A DNA stretch of 49,039 nt, taken from Bacteroidia bacterium. GTDB taxonomy: Bacteria; Bacteroidota; Bacteroidia; Chitinophagales; Saprospiraceae. The position numbers and the translations under genes are program-made. Under the pieces are notes generated by a model that made no database searches, was not told where the DNA came from, and saw only the letters and a list, made by a program, of their open reading frames with translations. Shown here piece after piece: positions 24,708 through 32,441 of the stretch; within the stretch, counting starts at the first letter, position 1, and the number at the start of each line of letters is the position of its first letter. The stretch is taken from NCBI GenBank assembly GCA_030430845.1, contig JAUIKE010000046.1:1-49039 (forward strand). The letters are read 5' to 3'.

Positions 24708-24739
24708 TTTGTTTATTAAACAAGAATTAGTTACCTTTG
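24708..24739 (+). promoter_or_regulatory. Bacteroidota-type promoter for rpsO
   Basis: TTTG at 24708-24711 and TAccTTTG at 24732-24739 with 20 bp between them match the sigma-A consensus exactly. The expected start of transcription near 24746 gives a leader of about 40 nt. Confidence 0.82.
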
Positions 24740-24787
24740 CACGGCTAAAACGGAGAATAGAAAAAAGAAAAAATTCATTGCATTACG

Positions 24788-25063
24788 ATGGCAGTTTATT
24801 ATTCAAAAGAAAAGAAGGAAGAAATCTTCCAGGAGTACGGAGGAGATAAGCAGAATTCAGGTTCAACTGAAGGGCAGATAGCCCTGTTCACTTATCGTAT
24901 TAAGATGCTTTCAGAGCACTTAAAAGACCACCGCAAAGATCACTCTTGCCGCCGCGCACTGTTGACCCTAGTGGGAAAACGTAGACGTTTGTTGCAGTAC
25001 CTGGCAAAGAAAGACATCAACAGATACCGTGAGATCATAGACAAGTTAGGTATCCGTAAATAA
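24788..25063 (+). CDS. rpsO: 30S ribosomal protein S15
   Basis: A 91-residue protein, normal length for S15. [56 protein letters not shown] is the diagnostic core that binds the 16S rRNA central domain. As in many bacteria it lies directly upstream of pnp, but here a strong terminator separates the two genes. Some S15 proteins repress their own mRNA; the short leader shows no clear structure that would prove it. Confidence 0.97.
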   Translation: MAVYYSKEKKEEIFQEYGGDKQNSGSTEGQIALFTYRIKMLSEHLKDHRKDHSCRRALLTLVGKRRRLLQYLAKKDINRYREIIDKLGIRK

Positions 25064-25070
25064 AAACCAT

Positions 25071-25107
25071 AAAGGAAGTATTTCCACGCTGGAATACTTC
25101 CTTTTTT
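25071..25107 (+). terminator. Intrinsic terminator of rpsO
   Basis: A 12-bp stem, aaaggaagtatt with its complement, plus an inner CCA/TGG pair, is followed by a run of T residues ending at 25107. It begins 8 bp after the stop codon. Confidence 0.88.
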
Positions 25108-25337
25108 GGTTGTACTCCCTATCAAAAATTAGCTAACTTTAGGACTATTACTTGCAAAGGGAAAATTAGGAGAGTACAAAGCGAAACATTATAAGAGATA
25201 AAAATAGATTGCAAGTCCCCTTCATCAATTCTTTCCGTGAGTAACGCTCAATTCTAAGATACTTCTTAACTTGATGCAACAAATGAAAGGCTTGCTATAA
25301 TTATTAGACGAATTTACATTTAAACATCATTCCTAAA

Positions 25338-27524
25338 ATGGGAAATAAGATTCCAATTTCTACTTCCTTTGAATTACCCGATGGAAGAACAGTAACCATA
25401 GAGACAGGTAAATTAGCAACCCAGGCAGACGGTTCTGTGGTATTGAAAGTTGACAACACGATGATTTTCGCAACCGTCGTGTCTGCCAAAGAAGTAAGGG
25501 AAGGCCAGGCCTGGTTCCCCTTATCTGTGGATTATCAGGAGAAATTTGCCTCTGCAGGACGTATTCCTGGCAACTTTTTCCGCCGCGAAACTAAATTGAA
25601 CGATTACGAGATATTAATTTCCAGATTGATTGACCGTGCGATCCGGCCTTTATTCCCGGATGGCTATATGAATGATACACAGGTTATCCTGAACCTGATC
25701 TCCGGAGAAGTGGAGGTATTGCCGGATGCTTTCGCTGCATTGGCCGCTTCAGCTGCCCTCATGGTTTCTGATATTCCCTGGGGAGGCCCGATCTCGGAAG
25801 TGCGTGTAGCGAGGATTAAAGGCGATTTCCACATTAACCCTCACCGCTCAGACCTGGAAAAGGCCGATATGGATTTCATTGTGGCTGCAACCATGGACAA
25901 TGTGATCATGGTGGAAGGAGAAGCCAAAGAGTGCTCTGAGCAGGACATGGTAGAGGCCATACGCGTGGCGCATGAAGCCATCAAGGTGCAATGCCAGGCT
26001 CAGATTGATCTGGCTCAGAAAGTAGGGGAAAAAGCCCTAAACAAACGTGAAGTAGAAGTAGTAGAAGAAAATAAAGAGGTTGCAGATTTAGTCAGTGGGC
26101 TTACAAAAGATAAGATCTACGAAGTCGCAAAAGGAGCATTAGACAAAAAAGCCAGAAAAGAAGGCTTCAGCGAAATAAAAGAAGAACTGAAGACGGCCAT
26201 AGAAGAACAGAAGGACGAAGAATGGATCGAAGAAAATGGCGAGCTGGTTGGTGAATATTTCGAGAAACTGAAAAAAGAGGTCATCCGCAATATGGTCCTT
26301 GAAGAGAAGATCCGCCTGGATGGCCGTAAGCCAGATGAGGTGCGCGATATCTGGACAGAGGTTAACTACCTGCCTTCTGCCCACGGTTCTGCGATCTTCA
26401 CCAGAGGAGAAACTCAATCACTTACTTCTTTGACTTTGGGTACTAAGCTGGATGAATCTATGATCGATACCGCTTTGCTGATCGGTTATGAAAAATTCTT
26501 GCTGCACTATAACTTCCCCGGATATTCAGTTGGCGAAGTAAAGCCGCAAAGAGGACCTGGCCGCCGGGAGGTAGGGCATGCTAATCTGGCATCCCGCGCA
26601 CTTCGACAAGTACTTCCAAGCGATATTCCTTACACCATCCGCCTGGTTTCTGATATTATGGAATCTAACGGTTCTTCCTCCATGGCAACCGTTTGTGCGG
26701 GTGCCTTGGCCTTGATGGACGGAGGGATTCAGATCTCTTCTCCGGTTTCGGGCATCGCCATGGGACTGATCAGCGATGGTGAGCGCAGTGTAGTACTCTC
26801 CGACATTCTGGGGGATGAAGATGCCCTGGGAGACATGGACTTCAAAGTGACCGGTACCGAAAATGGAGTAACGGCCGTTCAGATGGATATCAAAATTGAT
26901 GGACTTCCTTATGATCTGCTGATCGAGGCCCTCGAGCAGGCTAAACAAGGCCGTATCCATATCCTGAATGAAATGAAGAAATCACTGGAAGGACCGAGAG
27001 AAGATGTGAAAGATCACGCTCCTCGCATCGTTGAAATACGCATCGATAAAAGCTTCATCGGTGCCGTTATCGGCCCTGGTGGAAAAGTGATCCAGGAAAT
27101 TCAGGAAGTAACCGGAACGACTATCAATATCGAAGAAGAAGGAAATGAAGGTATTGTAAGTATTGCCTCTTCTAATAAAGAATCAATTGAAGCTGCCCTG
27201 GCACGGGTTCGCAAAATTACCTTTACACCTGAAATAGGGGACGTTTATGAGGCAAAGGTCAAAACCGTTATGCCTTATGGCGTATTCGTAGAGTTTAATG
27301 GAAAAAGCGGACTCCTGCACGTATCCGAAATTTCTCATACCCGAATCGATAAAGTAGAAGATGTCTTCAAAGAAGGTGATGACGTGAAAGTGAAACTGAT
27401 CGGAGTGGATAAAAAATCCGGTAAGCTGCGCCTTTCCAGAAAAGCGCTTCTGCCAAGACCGCAAAGAAACGGTGATGACAAAGGCGACGATAGACGAGGA
27501 AACGGCAAGCCACCTAGGGATTAA
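25338..27524 (+). CDS. pnp: Polynucleotide phosphorylase
   Basis: A 728-residue exoribonuclease that degrades RNA 3' to 5' with phosphate. It has two RNase PH domains (about 10-215 and 305-540), the helical linker between them, a KH domain (about 555-615, with IGAVIGPGGKVIQEI) and an S1 domain (about 620-690, GDVYEAKVKTVMPYGVFVEF). Catalytic residues in the second RNase PH domain (GDMDFKVTGTENGVTAVQMDIK) are intact. The C-terminus is a short basic tail. The 274-bp leader after rpsO holds an inverted pair ACTTGCAA (25150-25157) and TTGCAAGT (25209-25216), which could be the target of RNase III/PNPase self-control as in enteric bacteria; that is inference. Confidence 0.97.
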   Translation: MGNKIPISTSFELPDGRTVTIETGKLATQADGSVVLKVDNTMIFATVVSAKEVREGQAWFPLSVDYQEKFASAGRIPGNFFRRETKLNDYEILISRLIDRAIRPLFPDGYMNDTQVILNLISGEVEVLPDAFAALAASAALMVSDIPWGGPISEVRVARIKGDFHINPHRSDLEKADMDFIVAATMDNVIMVEGEAKECSEQDMVEAIRVAHEAIKVQCQAQIDLAQKVGEKALNKREVEVVEENKEVADLVSGLTKDKIYEVAKGALDKKARKEGFSEIKEELKTAIEEQKDEEWIEENGELVGEYFEKLKKEVIRNMVLEEKIRLDGRKPDEVRDIWTEVNYLPSAHGSAIFTRGETQSLTSLTLGTKLDESMIDTALLIGYEKFLLHYNFPGYSVGEVKPQRGPGRREVGHANLASRALRQVLPSDIPYTIRLVSDIMESNGSSSMATVCAGALALMDGGIQISSPVSGIAMGLISDGERSVVLSDILGDEDALGDMDFKVTGTENGVTAVQMDIKIDGLPYDLLIEALEQAKQGRIHILNEMKKSLEGPREDVKDHAPRIVEIRIDKSFIGAVIGPGGKVIQEIQEVTGTTINIEEEGNEGIVSIASSNKESIEAALARVRKITFTPEIGDVYEAKVKTVMPYGVFVEFNGKSGLLHVSEISHTRIDKVEDVFKEGDDVKVKLIGVDKKSGKLRLSRKALLPRPQRNGDDKGDDRRGNGKPPRD

Positions 27525-27868
27525 TATTGTTCAAAGAGGCTGTTAAGACAGCTTCTTTACATATTTACTCAAATAAAACGCCTCGAAGGGGAAATCTTTT
27601 TCTTTCTTCGAGGCGTTTTTTATGTTGTAAACTTACTTGGCTGCTAAAATAGCCGGTAATTTTTTAGTAATATTACTTAAGGAACGTAAAAAGGTTGTTG
27701 GCATTCACAACATTTCCTTGCAATTCCGTTTTTTTCCTTCATAAAAAGCAATCTGCATTTTCAATTTTTTTTACGAAAAAGTCAAGTTTTTTTTGAGAAA
27801 GGAAACTATTTTCAATTTTATAACGTATTATCCTATGAACTTAGACATAATTAAAAATCCCCAATCCG
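27525..27868. other. 344-bp gap between pnp and rpoD
   Basis: The gap holds the pnp terminator at 27575-27620 and a very AT-rich leader before rpoD. A TTTG at 27792-27795 could be a -33 box, but no TAnnTTTG lies at the right distance, so I do not call a promoter. No small gene or RNA is recognisable. Confidence 0.6.
27575..27620 (+). terminator. Intrinsic terminator of pnp
   Basis: The perfect 14-bp arms AAAACGCCTCGAAG (27575-27588) and its complement (27606-27619) enclose a 17-nt loop, and T residues follow. It begins 50 bp after the pnp stop. Confidence 0.85.
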
Positions 27869-28738
27869 ATGCGTCAGTTAAAAATAACTAACAAAATCAC
27901 GGCCAGAGAGAGTCTGGCTCTTGATAAATATCTTAACGATATTGGGAAAATTCCCATGCTCAATGCAGACGAAGAGGCGGAGTTGGCAAGACGAATCCGT
28001 ACCGGCGATCAGGAAGCATTGGATAAATTGACCCGTTCTAACCTGCGTTTTGTGGTATCCGTTGCCAAACAGTATCAAAATCAGGGCTTGTCCCTAAGTG
28101 ATTTGATCAATGAAGGCAACGTAGGCCTGATGAAAGCAGCCAAACGATTTGATGAAACCAAAGGCTTTAAATTTATTTCTTATGCGGTATGGTGGATTCG
28201 CCAGTCCATATTGCAAGCCATCGTTGAATATTCCCGAATTGTACGTCTGCCTTTGAATAAGGTGGGATCTTACAATAAAGTGAACGAAGCTTTCCTGTCT
28301 TTCGTACAGGAATTCGAACGGGAACCTACACATGAAGAATTAGCGGAGCTACTAGATATGACTCCAAAAGAAATATCTAACATGCTTAAAGGAAACGGAC
28401 GGCACCTTTCCGTAGATGCCCCCTTGAGTGGCGAAGACGGTGACTCGACTATGCTCGATGTGATTTCTTCCGCTGATGAAGGGATGTCTCCCGACGGCGA
28501 TCTGATGGAACAATCTCTGAAAGATGAAGTTCAGCAAGGCTTGTCCATCCTTTCTCCCAGAGAAGTGGAAGTTCTTTCCGCTTACTATGGCCTGAACGGC
28601 TATAAGTCATTGACCCTGGAAGAAATTGGAGAACTTTACGGCCTGACTCGCGAAAGAGTCCGCCAGATTAAAGAACGTGCCATCCGCCGCCTGAGAAAAG
28701 CCTATAATAGAAATGCACTGAAGTCTTATCTCGGATAG
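27869..28738 (+). CDS. rpoD: Primary sigma factor (Bacteroidota sigma-A)
   Basis: A 289-residue sigma-70 protein, short because it lacks region 1.1 as usual in Bacteroidota. Region 1.2 ([19 protein letters not shown]), region 2 ([47 protein letters not shown]), region 3 ([12 protein letters not shown]) and region 4 with the helix-turn-helix ([29 protein letters not shown]) are all intact. It directs RNA polymerase to promoters of the TTTG/TAnnTTTG kind, several of which are seen in this window. The very conserved N-terminus [14 protein letters not shown] confirms the start. Confidence 0.96.
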   Translation: MRQLKITNKITARESLALDKYLNDIGKIPMLNADEEAELARRIRTGDQEALDKLTRSNLRFVVSVAKQYQNQGLSLSDLINEGNVGLMKAAKRFDETKGFKFISYAVWWIRQSILQAIVEYSRIVRLPLNKVGSYNKVNEAFLSFVQEFEREPTHEELAELLDMTPKEISNMLKGNGRHLSVDAPLSGEDGDSTMLDVISSADEGMSPDGDLMEQSLKDEVQQGLSILSPREVEVLSAYYGLNGYKSLTLEEIGELYGLTRERVRQIKERAIRRLRKAYNRNALKSYLG

Positions 28739-28747
28739 ATGTATATG

Positions 28748-28782
28748 GGCAGTCTCAGTTGCCCCAGGCGGCTGAGACTGCC
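28748..28782 (+). terminator. Hairpin after rpoD
   Basis: An 11-bp stem, ggcagtctcag with its complement, carries the apex GCC-cca-GGC. It starts 10 bp after the rpoD stop and lacks a T-tract, so the following A/T-rich hairpin may complete termination. Confidence 0.7.
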
Positions 28783-28798
28783 TCCATTTCCTATTCAG

Positions 28799-28838
28799 AA
28801 AAAAGTCAAAATTTTAATCCTAAAATTTTGACTTTTTT
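28799..28838. terminator. Perfect 18-bp A/T hairpin before the SH3 lipoprotein gene
   Basis: The arms, aaaaaagtcaaaatttta and its exact complement, are joined by a 4-nt loop. Six A on one side and six T on the other make it look like a two-way terminator. It ends 15 bp upstream of the next ATG, which leaves almost no room for a separate promoter, so it may also regulate that gene. Confidence 0.75.
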
Positions 28839-28853
28839 CATAATATCGTCAGC

Positions 28854-29984
28854 ATGAGGCACATTTCCTCAAGTCTACCTCGTATTCTTAGCGTCACATT
28901 CTTTTCCATACTGATTCTGGAAGGTTTTTTTAGTTGTCAGTCTGAAAAAAATGAACAAGAACCCAATAGGTCAGCATCAGAAGAATTGCAGAGTGGGCCG
29001 GGCTTACCGGAAGGACTTCCTCTACGTGTGCTGGCCGATAAGATTTACCTGAGGTCCGAAGCCGGGGTCAGCGGGGAAGTCATAGCCGAAATAGAGCGGA
29101 ATGAACGCGTATTCGGAACAGAGGAAGTTTCTTCCTTTGTTACTCAACTGCAAAAGCAGAATCAGACGTATGAGGCCCCCTGGATTAAAGTGCAAACGGT
29201 CAATGGCTTAGAAGGATGGGTCTTTGCCTCAGAATCCTTCCTCGAAGCAGAGGGCGAACATTCCTCCTTTTTGTTGGAAAAAAGAATGGAAGCTACCTTT
29301 GGGAAAAAACTGGCCGAATCTTTACGGATTTATGAGCGTTCCAAAGACAGCATGGTGACAGCTACAAATTTGGAAACCTCCTTACAGGCTCTCAGGGAAC
29401 TTCAATCGAACTTTCAGGAACAGATCAATCAAGCAGATAAAAAAAAATCCGCCTTCTGGATCAGAAAAATTCTTCCTGAATTAATCATTCATCAGGAAGA
29501 AGAAGACCAGCCTACTGATATATATTTGGATTACCGATTTTGGCGCAAAATGGCACAACAAACACCGGACTCTACAGATAATATTTTTATTGAACTGTGT
29601 ATTTCTGCCTATCCGGAAGACAGTATTGAGTATCGGTTCCCTTCCTGGTTTTTCCCAACCTCCCTGAATGGAGGCCATAGTCTGTTAGGTAGAGGGATTC
29701 ATCTAGAAATGTTTGAAAAAATCAATAATCTGAGCAAGATTACTCCATTATTTAAGCATGAATTAAACTTGTTTAAAAATGCTTTAATAGAAGACATCAT
29801 TTTGCTGAATACTACCTACTGGGAGGAAAGGGAAAAAGCCGTGGCAGAATTACAAAAGATTCTTGATCGAAACTTTTCTTTTTTAGAACCACAAGATCAA
29901 TTAGCTTTGCAGAACCGATTGGAGGCCTTTAAAAAAGCCGAAGAATTAGGAATTCTGTTTAACTTTAAATCCGGAGTCTATTGA
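28854..29984 (+). CDS. Lipoprotein with SH3-like domain
   Basis: A 376-residue exported protein. A hydrophobic N-terminus leads to FFSCQSEK, a lipobox-like cleavage site, so it is probably lipid-anchored. Residues of about 55-130 form a bacterial SH3 domain (LPLRVLADKIYLRSEAGVSGEVIAEIERNERVFG then WIKVQTVNGLEGWVFA), a fold that often binds peptidoglycan or peptides. The remaining 240 residues are helical, with no recognised domain. The start is the ATG 15 bp after the hairpin. The function is not known. Confidence 0.75.
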   Translation: MRHISSSLPRILSVTFFSILILEGFFSCQSEKNEQEPNRSASEELQSGPGLPEGLPLRVLADKIYLRSEAGVSGEVIAEIERNERVFGTEEVSSFVTQLQKQNQTYEAPWIKVQTVNGLEGWVFASESFLEAEGEHSSFLLEKRMEATFGKKLAESLRIYERSKDSMVTATNLETSLQALRELQSNFQEQINQADKKKSAFWIRKILPELIIHQEEEDQPTDIYLDYRFWRKMAQQTPDSTDNIFIELCISAYPEDSIEYRFPSWFFPTSLNGGHSLLGRGIHLEMFEKINNLSKITPLFKHELNLFKNALIEDIILLNTTYWEEREKAVAELQKILDRNFSFLEPQDQLALQNRLEAFKKAEELGILFNFKSGVY

Positions 29985-30118
29985 CCACCTTCGCTAAAAC
30001 TTCGGTGGTCGGGGAAAGATTACTAAGTCCGGAATATCATGTAGGGATTAGTAAGCTTCACATGCGGGGATAGGAGAAGGAATTATATTTTTAAGAACAC
30101 AATTAAATTATTCGATAT

Positions 30119-30790
30119 ATGGGATTATTTGCATTATCAACATTATTAGTGGCCGGAGCAGGGGTGTACTTACTATCTAAAGCATTTCCAAATTACCAGC
30201 CGGGAAATAAAAAGGTCCAGGCAGATCTGAAATTAATGAGAGAAGAAATGAAGGCCATAGCGGACGACTTGATTCCCTTGTCGCCGAAAGAGCTGGAATT
30301 AATTTCCCTACAAACAGGGGAGACTGTTACAAAAAAAGGTTTTGTCAAAAACTATAAAGGAAAAATTCAAACCATTTTTCACGAAGCAGTTGCCGGATTT
30401 CATTATCGCCAGTATCTGTCCAAAGGGAAATCCGAAAGTGCCCTCTTGTTCGTCCAGATGCTGGATCAGCAGTACTATTACTGGATAAAGCCCAAGGAAA
30501 TTCGGGTAGTCGTTAATGATCAGTTTCTTGGAGTGGTAAAAGATCAAACCAAGATCTTTGCCGGGAAAAAAGAAACCCTCAAAGGTTATATCAACAAACA
30601 AAAAGAAGATTACTGGCCTATTGTGGTGGAAGATAAAGAAGTGGCCGGTTTTACGTCCGGAGCCAAGGCCGGGAATAAAGACCTTACTCAACGGGCTTAT
30701 GAATATGTGGCTAACGAACTGTCCAGAGAAGAAAAAGCGGTGCTATTGGCCTTTACCTTTCTGGAAATTGTGCAAAGGCTGGTCAAGTAA
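30119..30790 (+). CDS. Hypothetical protein with N-terminal membrane anchor
   Basis: A 223-residue protein I do not recognise. Residues of about 3-19 (LFALSTLLVAGAGVYLL) form a hydrophobic segment without a signal cleavage site, so it is probably a membrane anchor. The rest is soluble and mixed helix and strand, with motifs such as FVKNYKGKIQTIFHEAV and VVVNDQFLGVVKDQ and a helical end. Codon use is like the neighbours, and nothing suggests transfer. It may act with the SH3 lipoprotein upstream, but the 134-bp gap makes that weak. Confidence 0.7.
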   Translation: MGLFALSTLLVAGAGVYLLSKAFPNYQPGNKKVQADLKLMREEMKAIADDLIPLSPKELELISLQTGETVTKKGFVKNYKGKIQTIFHEAVAGFHYRQYLSKGKSESALLFVQMLDQQYYYWIKPKEIRVVVNDQFLGVVKDQTKIFAGKKETLKGYINKQKEDYWPIVVEDKEVAGFTSGAKAGNKDLTQRAYEYVANELSREEKAVLLAFTFLEIVQRLVK

Positions 30791-30936
30791 AAGTTTTTGT
30801 AAATTCTGAAAGTTTATTGTAGTTTTACCGAATATTCCGGCCAAATTAAAAACCATATAACTGTTTTTTTGTTTGGTATACAATTCGAATAACCAGATCT
30901 TGCGTTTTGAGGAGGTATTCGATGCTAAAAACTGTT

Positions 30937-30965
30937 TTTGTCAGGAAAATGGTTCTTTAAATTTG
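30937..30965 (+). promoter_or_regulatory. Possible promoter of the Nudix-like gene
   Basis: TTTG at 30937-30940 and TAaaTTTG at 30958-30965 are only 17 bp apart, shorter than the usual 19-21. The position fits a 50-60 nt leader before the ATG at 31025 and argues against the longer frame that starts upstream. Confidence 0.45.
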
Positions 30966-31024
30966 ATCGAATTCCAATTCAACATCATCAAACTGCTAAA
31001 TCGCAAGTATTAAATTTTTTTGTA

Positions 31025-31444
31025 ATGGGGCTACGTAAAAAGGTTAGCTTAATTATTTACAGATTTAAGGAAAAAGGCCTGGAAGTTTTTCTGGTCAATA
31101 ATGAAGAGGGCAATGATAGTTGGGAAATACCCAACGGAAGCATTGCTCAGGCTAACACGGAATCTTTAATAGAGGATGATCTCTGTATTGAGCTGGATCC
31201 GGTTAATATGGAAGGTGGCCAGGAAGAAGCCCTGGCAGTAGAGGGGGAGTGGCACGATATCCCTTCCCTGAAGGGAATGATATACGAGGATGCTGTGAAA
31301 CTGAAGGACGCGGTAAAGTCAATGGAAAAAGGCACCTATTTTGCGGTCAAAGAAGCTTTCAAAAAAGTCATGCCGCATCAATACGAATTTCTCAAGGAGC
31401 TCAAAGAGATTCTTTCAGACCGAAACTCACTGAAAAATTTATAA
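31025..31444 (+). CDS. Nudix-like protein without a Nudix box
   Basis: A 139-residue protein. I start it at the ATG at 31025; an in-frame TTG 87 bp upstream would add residues that look like leader DNA and would overlap the candidate promoter. The opening GLRKKVSLIIYRFKEKGLEVFLVNNEEGNDSWEIPNG resembles the first strands of Nudix hydrolases, but the catalytic GX5EX7REUXEEXGU box is absent. The second half is acidic and then helical. It may be a non-catalytic binding protein. It ends at the shared two-way terminator. Confidence 0.65.
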   Translation: MGLRKKVSLIIYRFKEKGLEVFLVNNEEGNDSWEIPNGSIAQANTESLIEDDLCIELDPVNMEGGQEEALAVEGEWHDIPSLKGMIYEDAVKLKDAVKSMEKGTYFAVKEAFKKVMPHQYEFLKELKEILSDRNSLKNL

Positions 31445-31489
31445 AAAAAAGGCTTTCTTTTGCCATTGGCAAAAGAAAGCCTTTTTTTT
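31443..31489. terminator. Two-way terminator between converging genes
   Basis: The perfect 22-bp arms (31443-31464 and 31468-31489) are joined by the loop att, with apex GCC-att-GGC. Eight A residues start the left arm and eight T residues end the right arm, so it can stop both the Nudix-like gene and the hydroxyacid dehydrogenase gene. Confidence 0.93.
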
Positions 31490-31498
31490 CCGACCGGC

Positions 31499-32431
31499 CT
31501 AATACCCCAAACCCAGATCCACCACATTCTCCAATTCTTCCCCTTCCTTAAATTTCAAATAATTCGCTGCAATTTGCCGGGCCGCATTATCAGGGTCAGT
31601 CAGACTGGCAATGTGCGGGGTAATGATAATCTCGGGAATGTCCCAGAATGCATGCTCGTAGGGGAGCGGTTCCGTGCTGAAAACATCCAGAAAGGCTCCT
31701 TTTATCTTCCCTGATTTGATGGCCCTGATGAGGTCTGCTTCGATGAGTTGATGTCCGCGCCCTACATTGATCAGGTACGAACCGTCAGGCATTTTGTTAA
31801 ATAGCTGCTCATTTAAAATCCCATAAGTATCCGGAGTCAGTGGCAGTACGCAGATCAACGCATTAATGGAAGAAAGGAATTTTTCCCATTGATCTTCTTT
31901 TTCACTCAAACAATGGACACCCTCAATTTTTTTGGGCCTCCTGCTGTACCCATATACTTCAAATCCAAGTACATGTAAGTGATAAGCAATATCTGCTCCC
32001 AGCACGCCTAATCCTAATACCCCTGGCCTGATGTCTATCTCAGCCTCCTTCAGGCGCCCCCAACGGCGTTTTTGCTGAAGCTCGTAATAATGAAAAAGGT
32101 TTTTGTGCAGGTTCAGAACGGCCATACAGACGTACTTCCTCATCCCGACCGTAAGCTGCGAGTCCACAATTCGGGTGACTCTTACATTTGGAGGGAGTCC
32201 TTTGTCAAATATCAGATGATCCACTCCTGCACCAAAAGAACAAACGAGCTTTAGGTAGGGCAATCGCTCCCATAAGTCAGCAGAATGATTCCAGACAATG
32301 GCAACTTCTACTTCTTTGGGGTGCTTGACGTCTTCAGGGTAAACTAAAATTTCCTCTCCGGGAAGCAGCTCTTCTAATCTTTTTTTTAAGGAACGAACAT
32401 CTCTTCCCGGAATGACAATTGCTATGGCCAT
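31499..32431 (-). CDS. D-2-hydroxyacid dehydrogenase (glyoxylate/hydroxypyruvate reductase type)
   Basis: A 310-residue NAD(P)-dependent oxidoreductase. The Rossmann motif GLGVLGADIAYHLHVLGFEVYGYSRRPK and the later NVGRGHQLIEADL, LDVFSTEPLP and TPHIAS give the arginine, glutamate and histidine of the active site. The overall pattern is nearest to the GhrA group, which reduces glyoxylate or hydroxypyruvate. The substrate is not certain. It is the last gene of a run on the minus strand, 10 bp after the ABC exporter gene. Confidence 0.88.
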   Translation of the reverse strand: MAIAIVIPGRDVRSLKKRLEELLPGEEILVYPEDVKHPKEVEVAIVWNHSADLWERLPYLKLVCSFGAGVDHLIFDKGLPPNVRVTRIVDSQLTVGMRKYVCMAVLNLHKNLFHYYELQQKRRWGRLKEAEIDIRPGVLGLGVLGADIAYHLHVLGFEVYGYSRRPKKIEGVHCLSEKEDQWEKFLSSINALICVLPLTPDTYGILNEQLFNKMPDGSYLINVGRGHQLIEADLIRAIKSGKIKGAFLDVFSTEPLPYEHAFWDIPEIIITPHIASLTDPDNAARQIAANYLKFKEGEELENVVDLGLGY

Positions 32432-32441
32432 AGGTAGTTTT

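Noticed and set aside
30938..31024. Longer start of the Nudix-like gene
   Set aside because: It needs a TTG, adds residues unlike the family, and overlaps a likely promoter.
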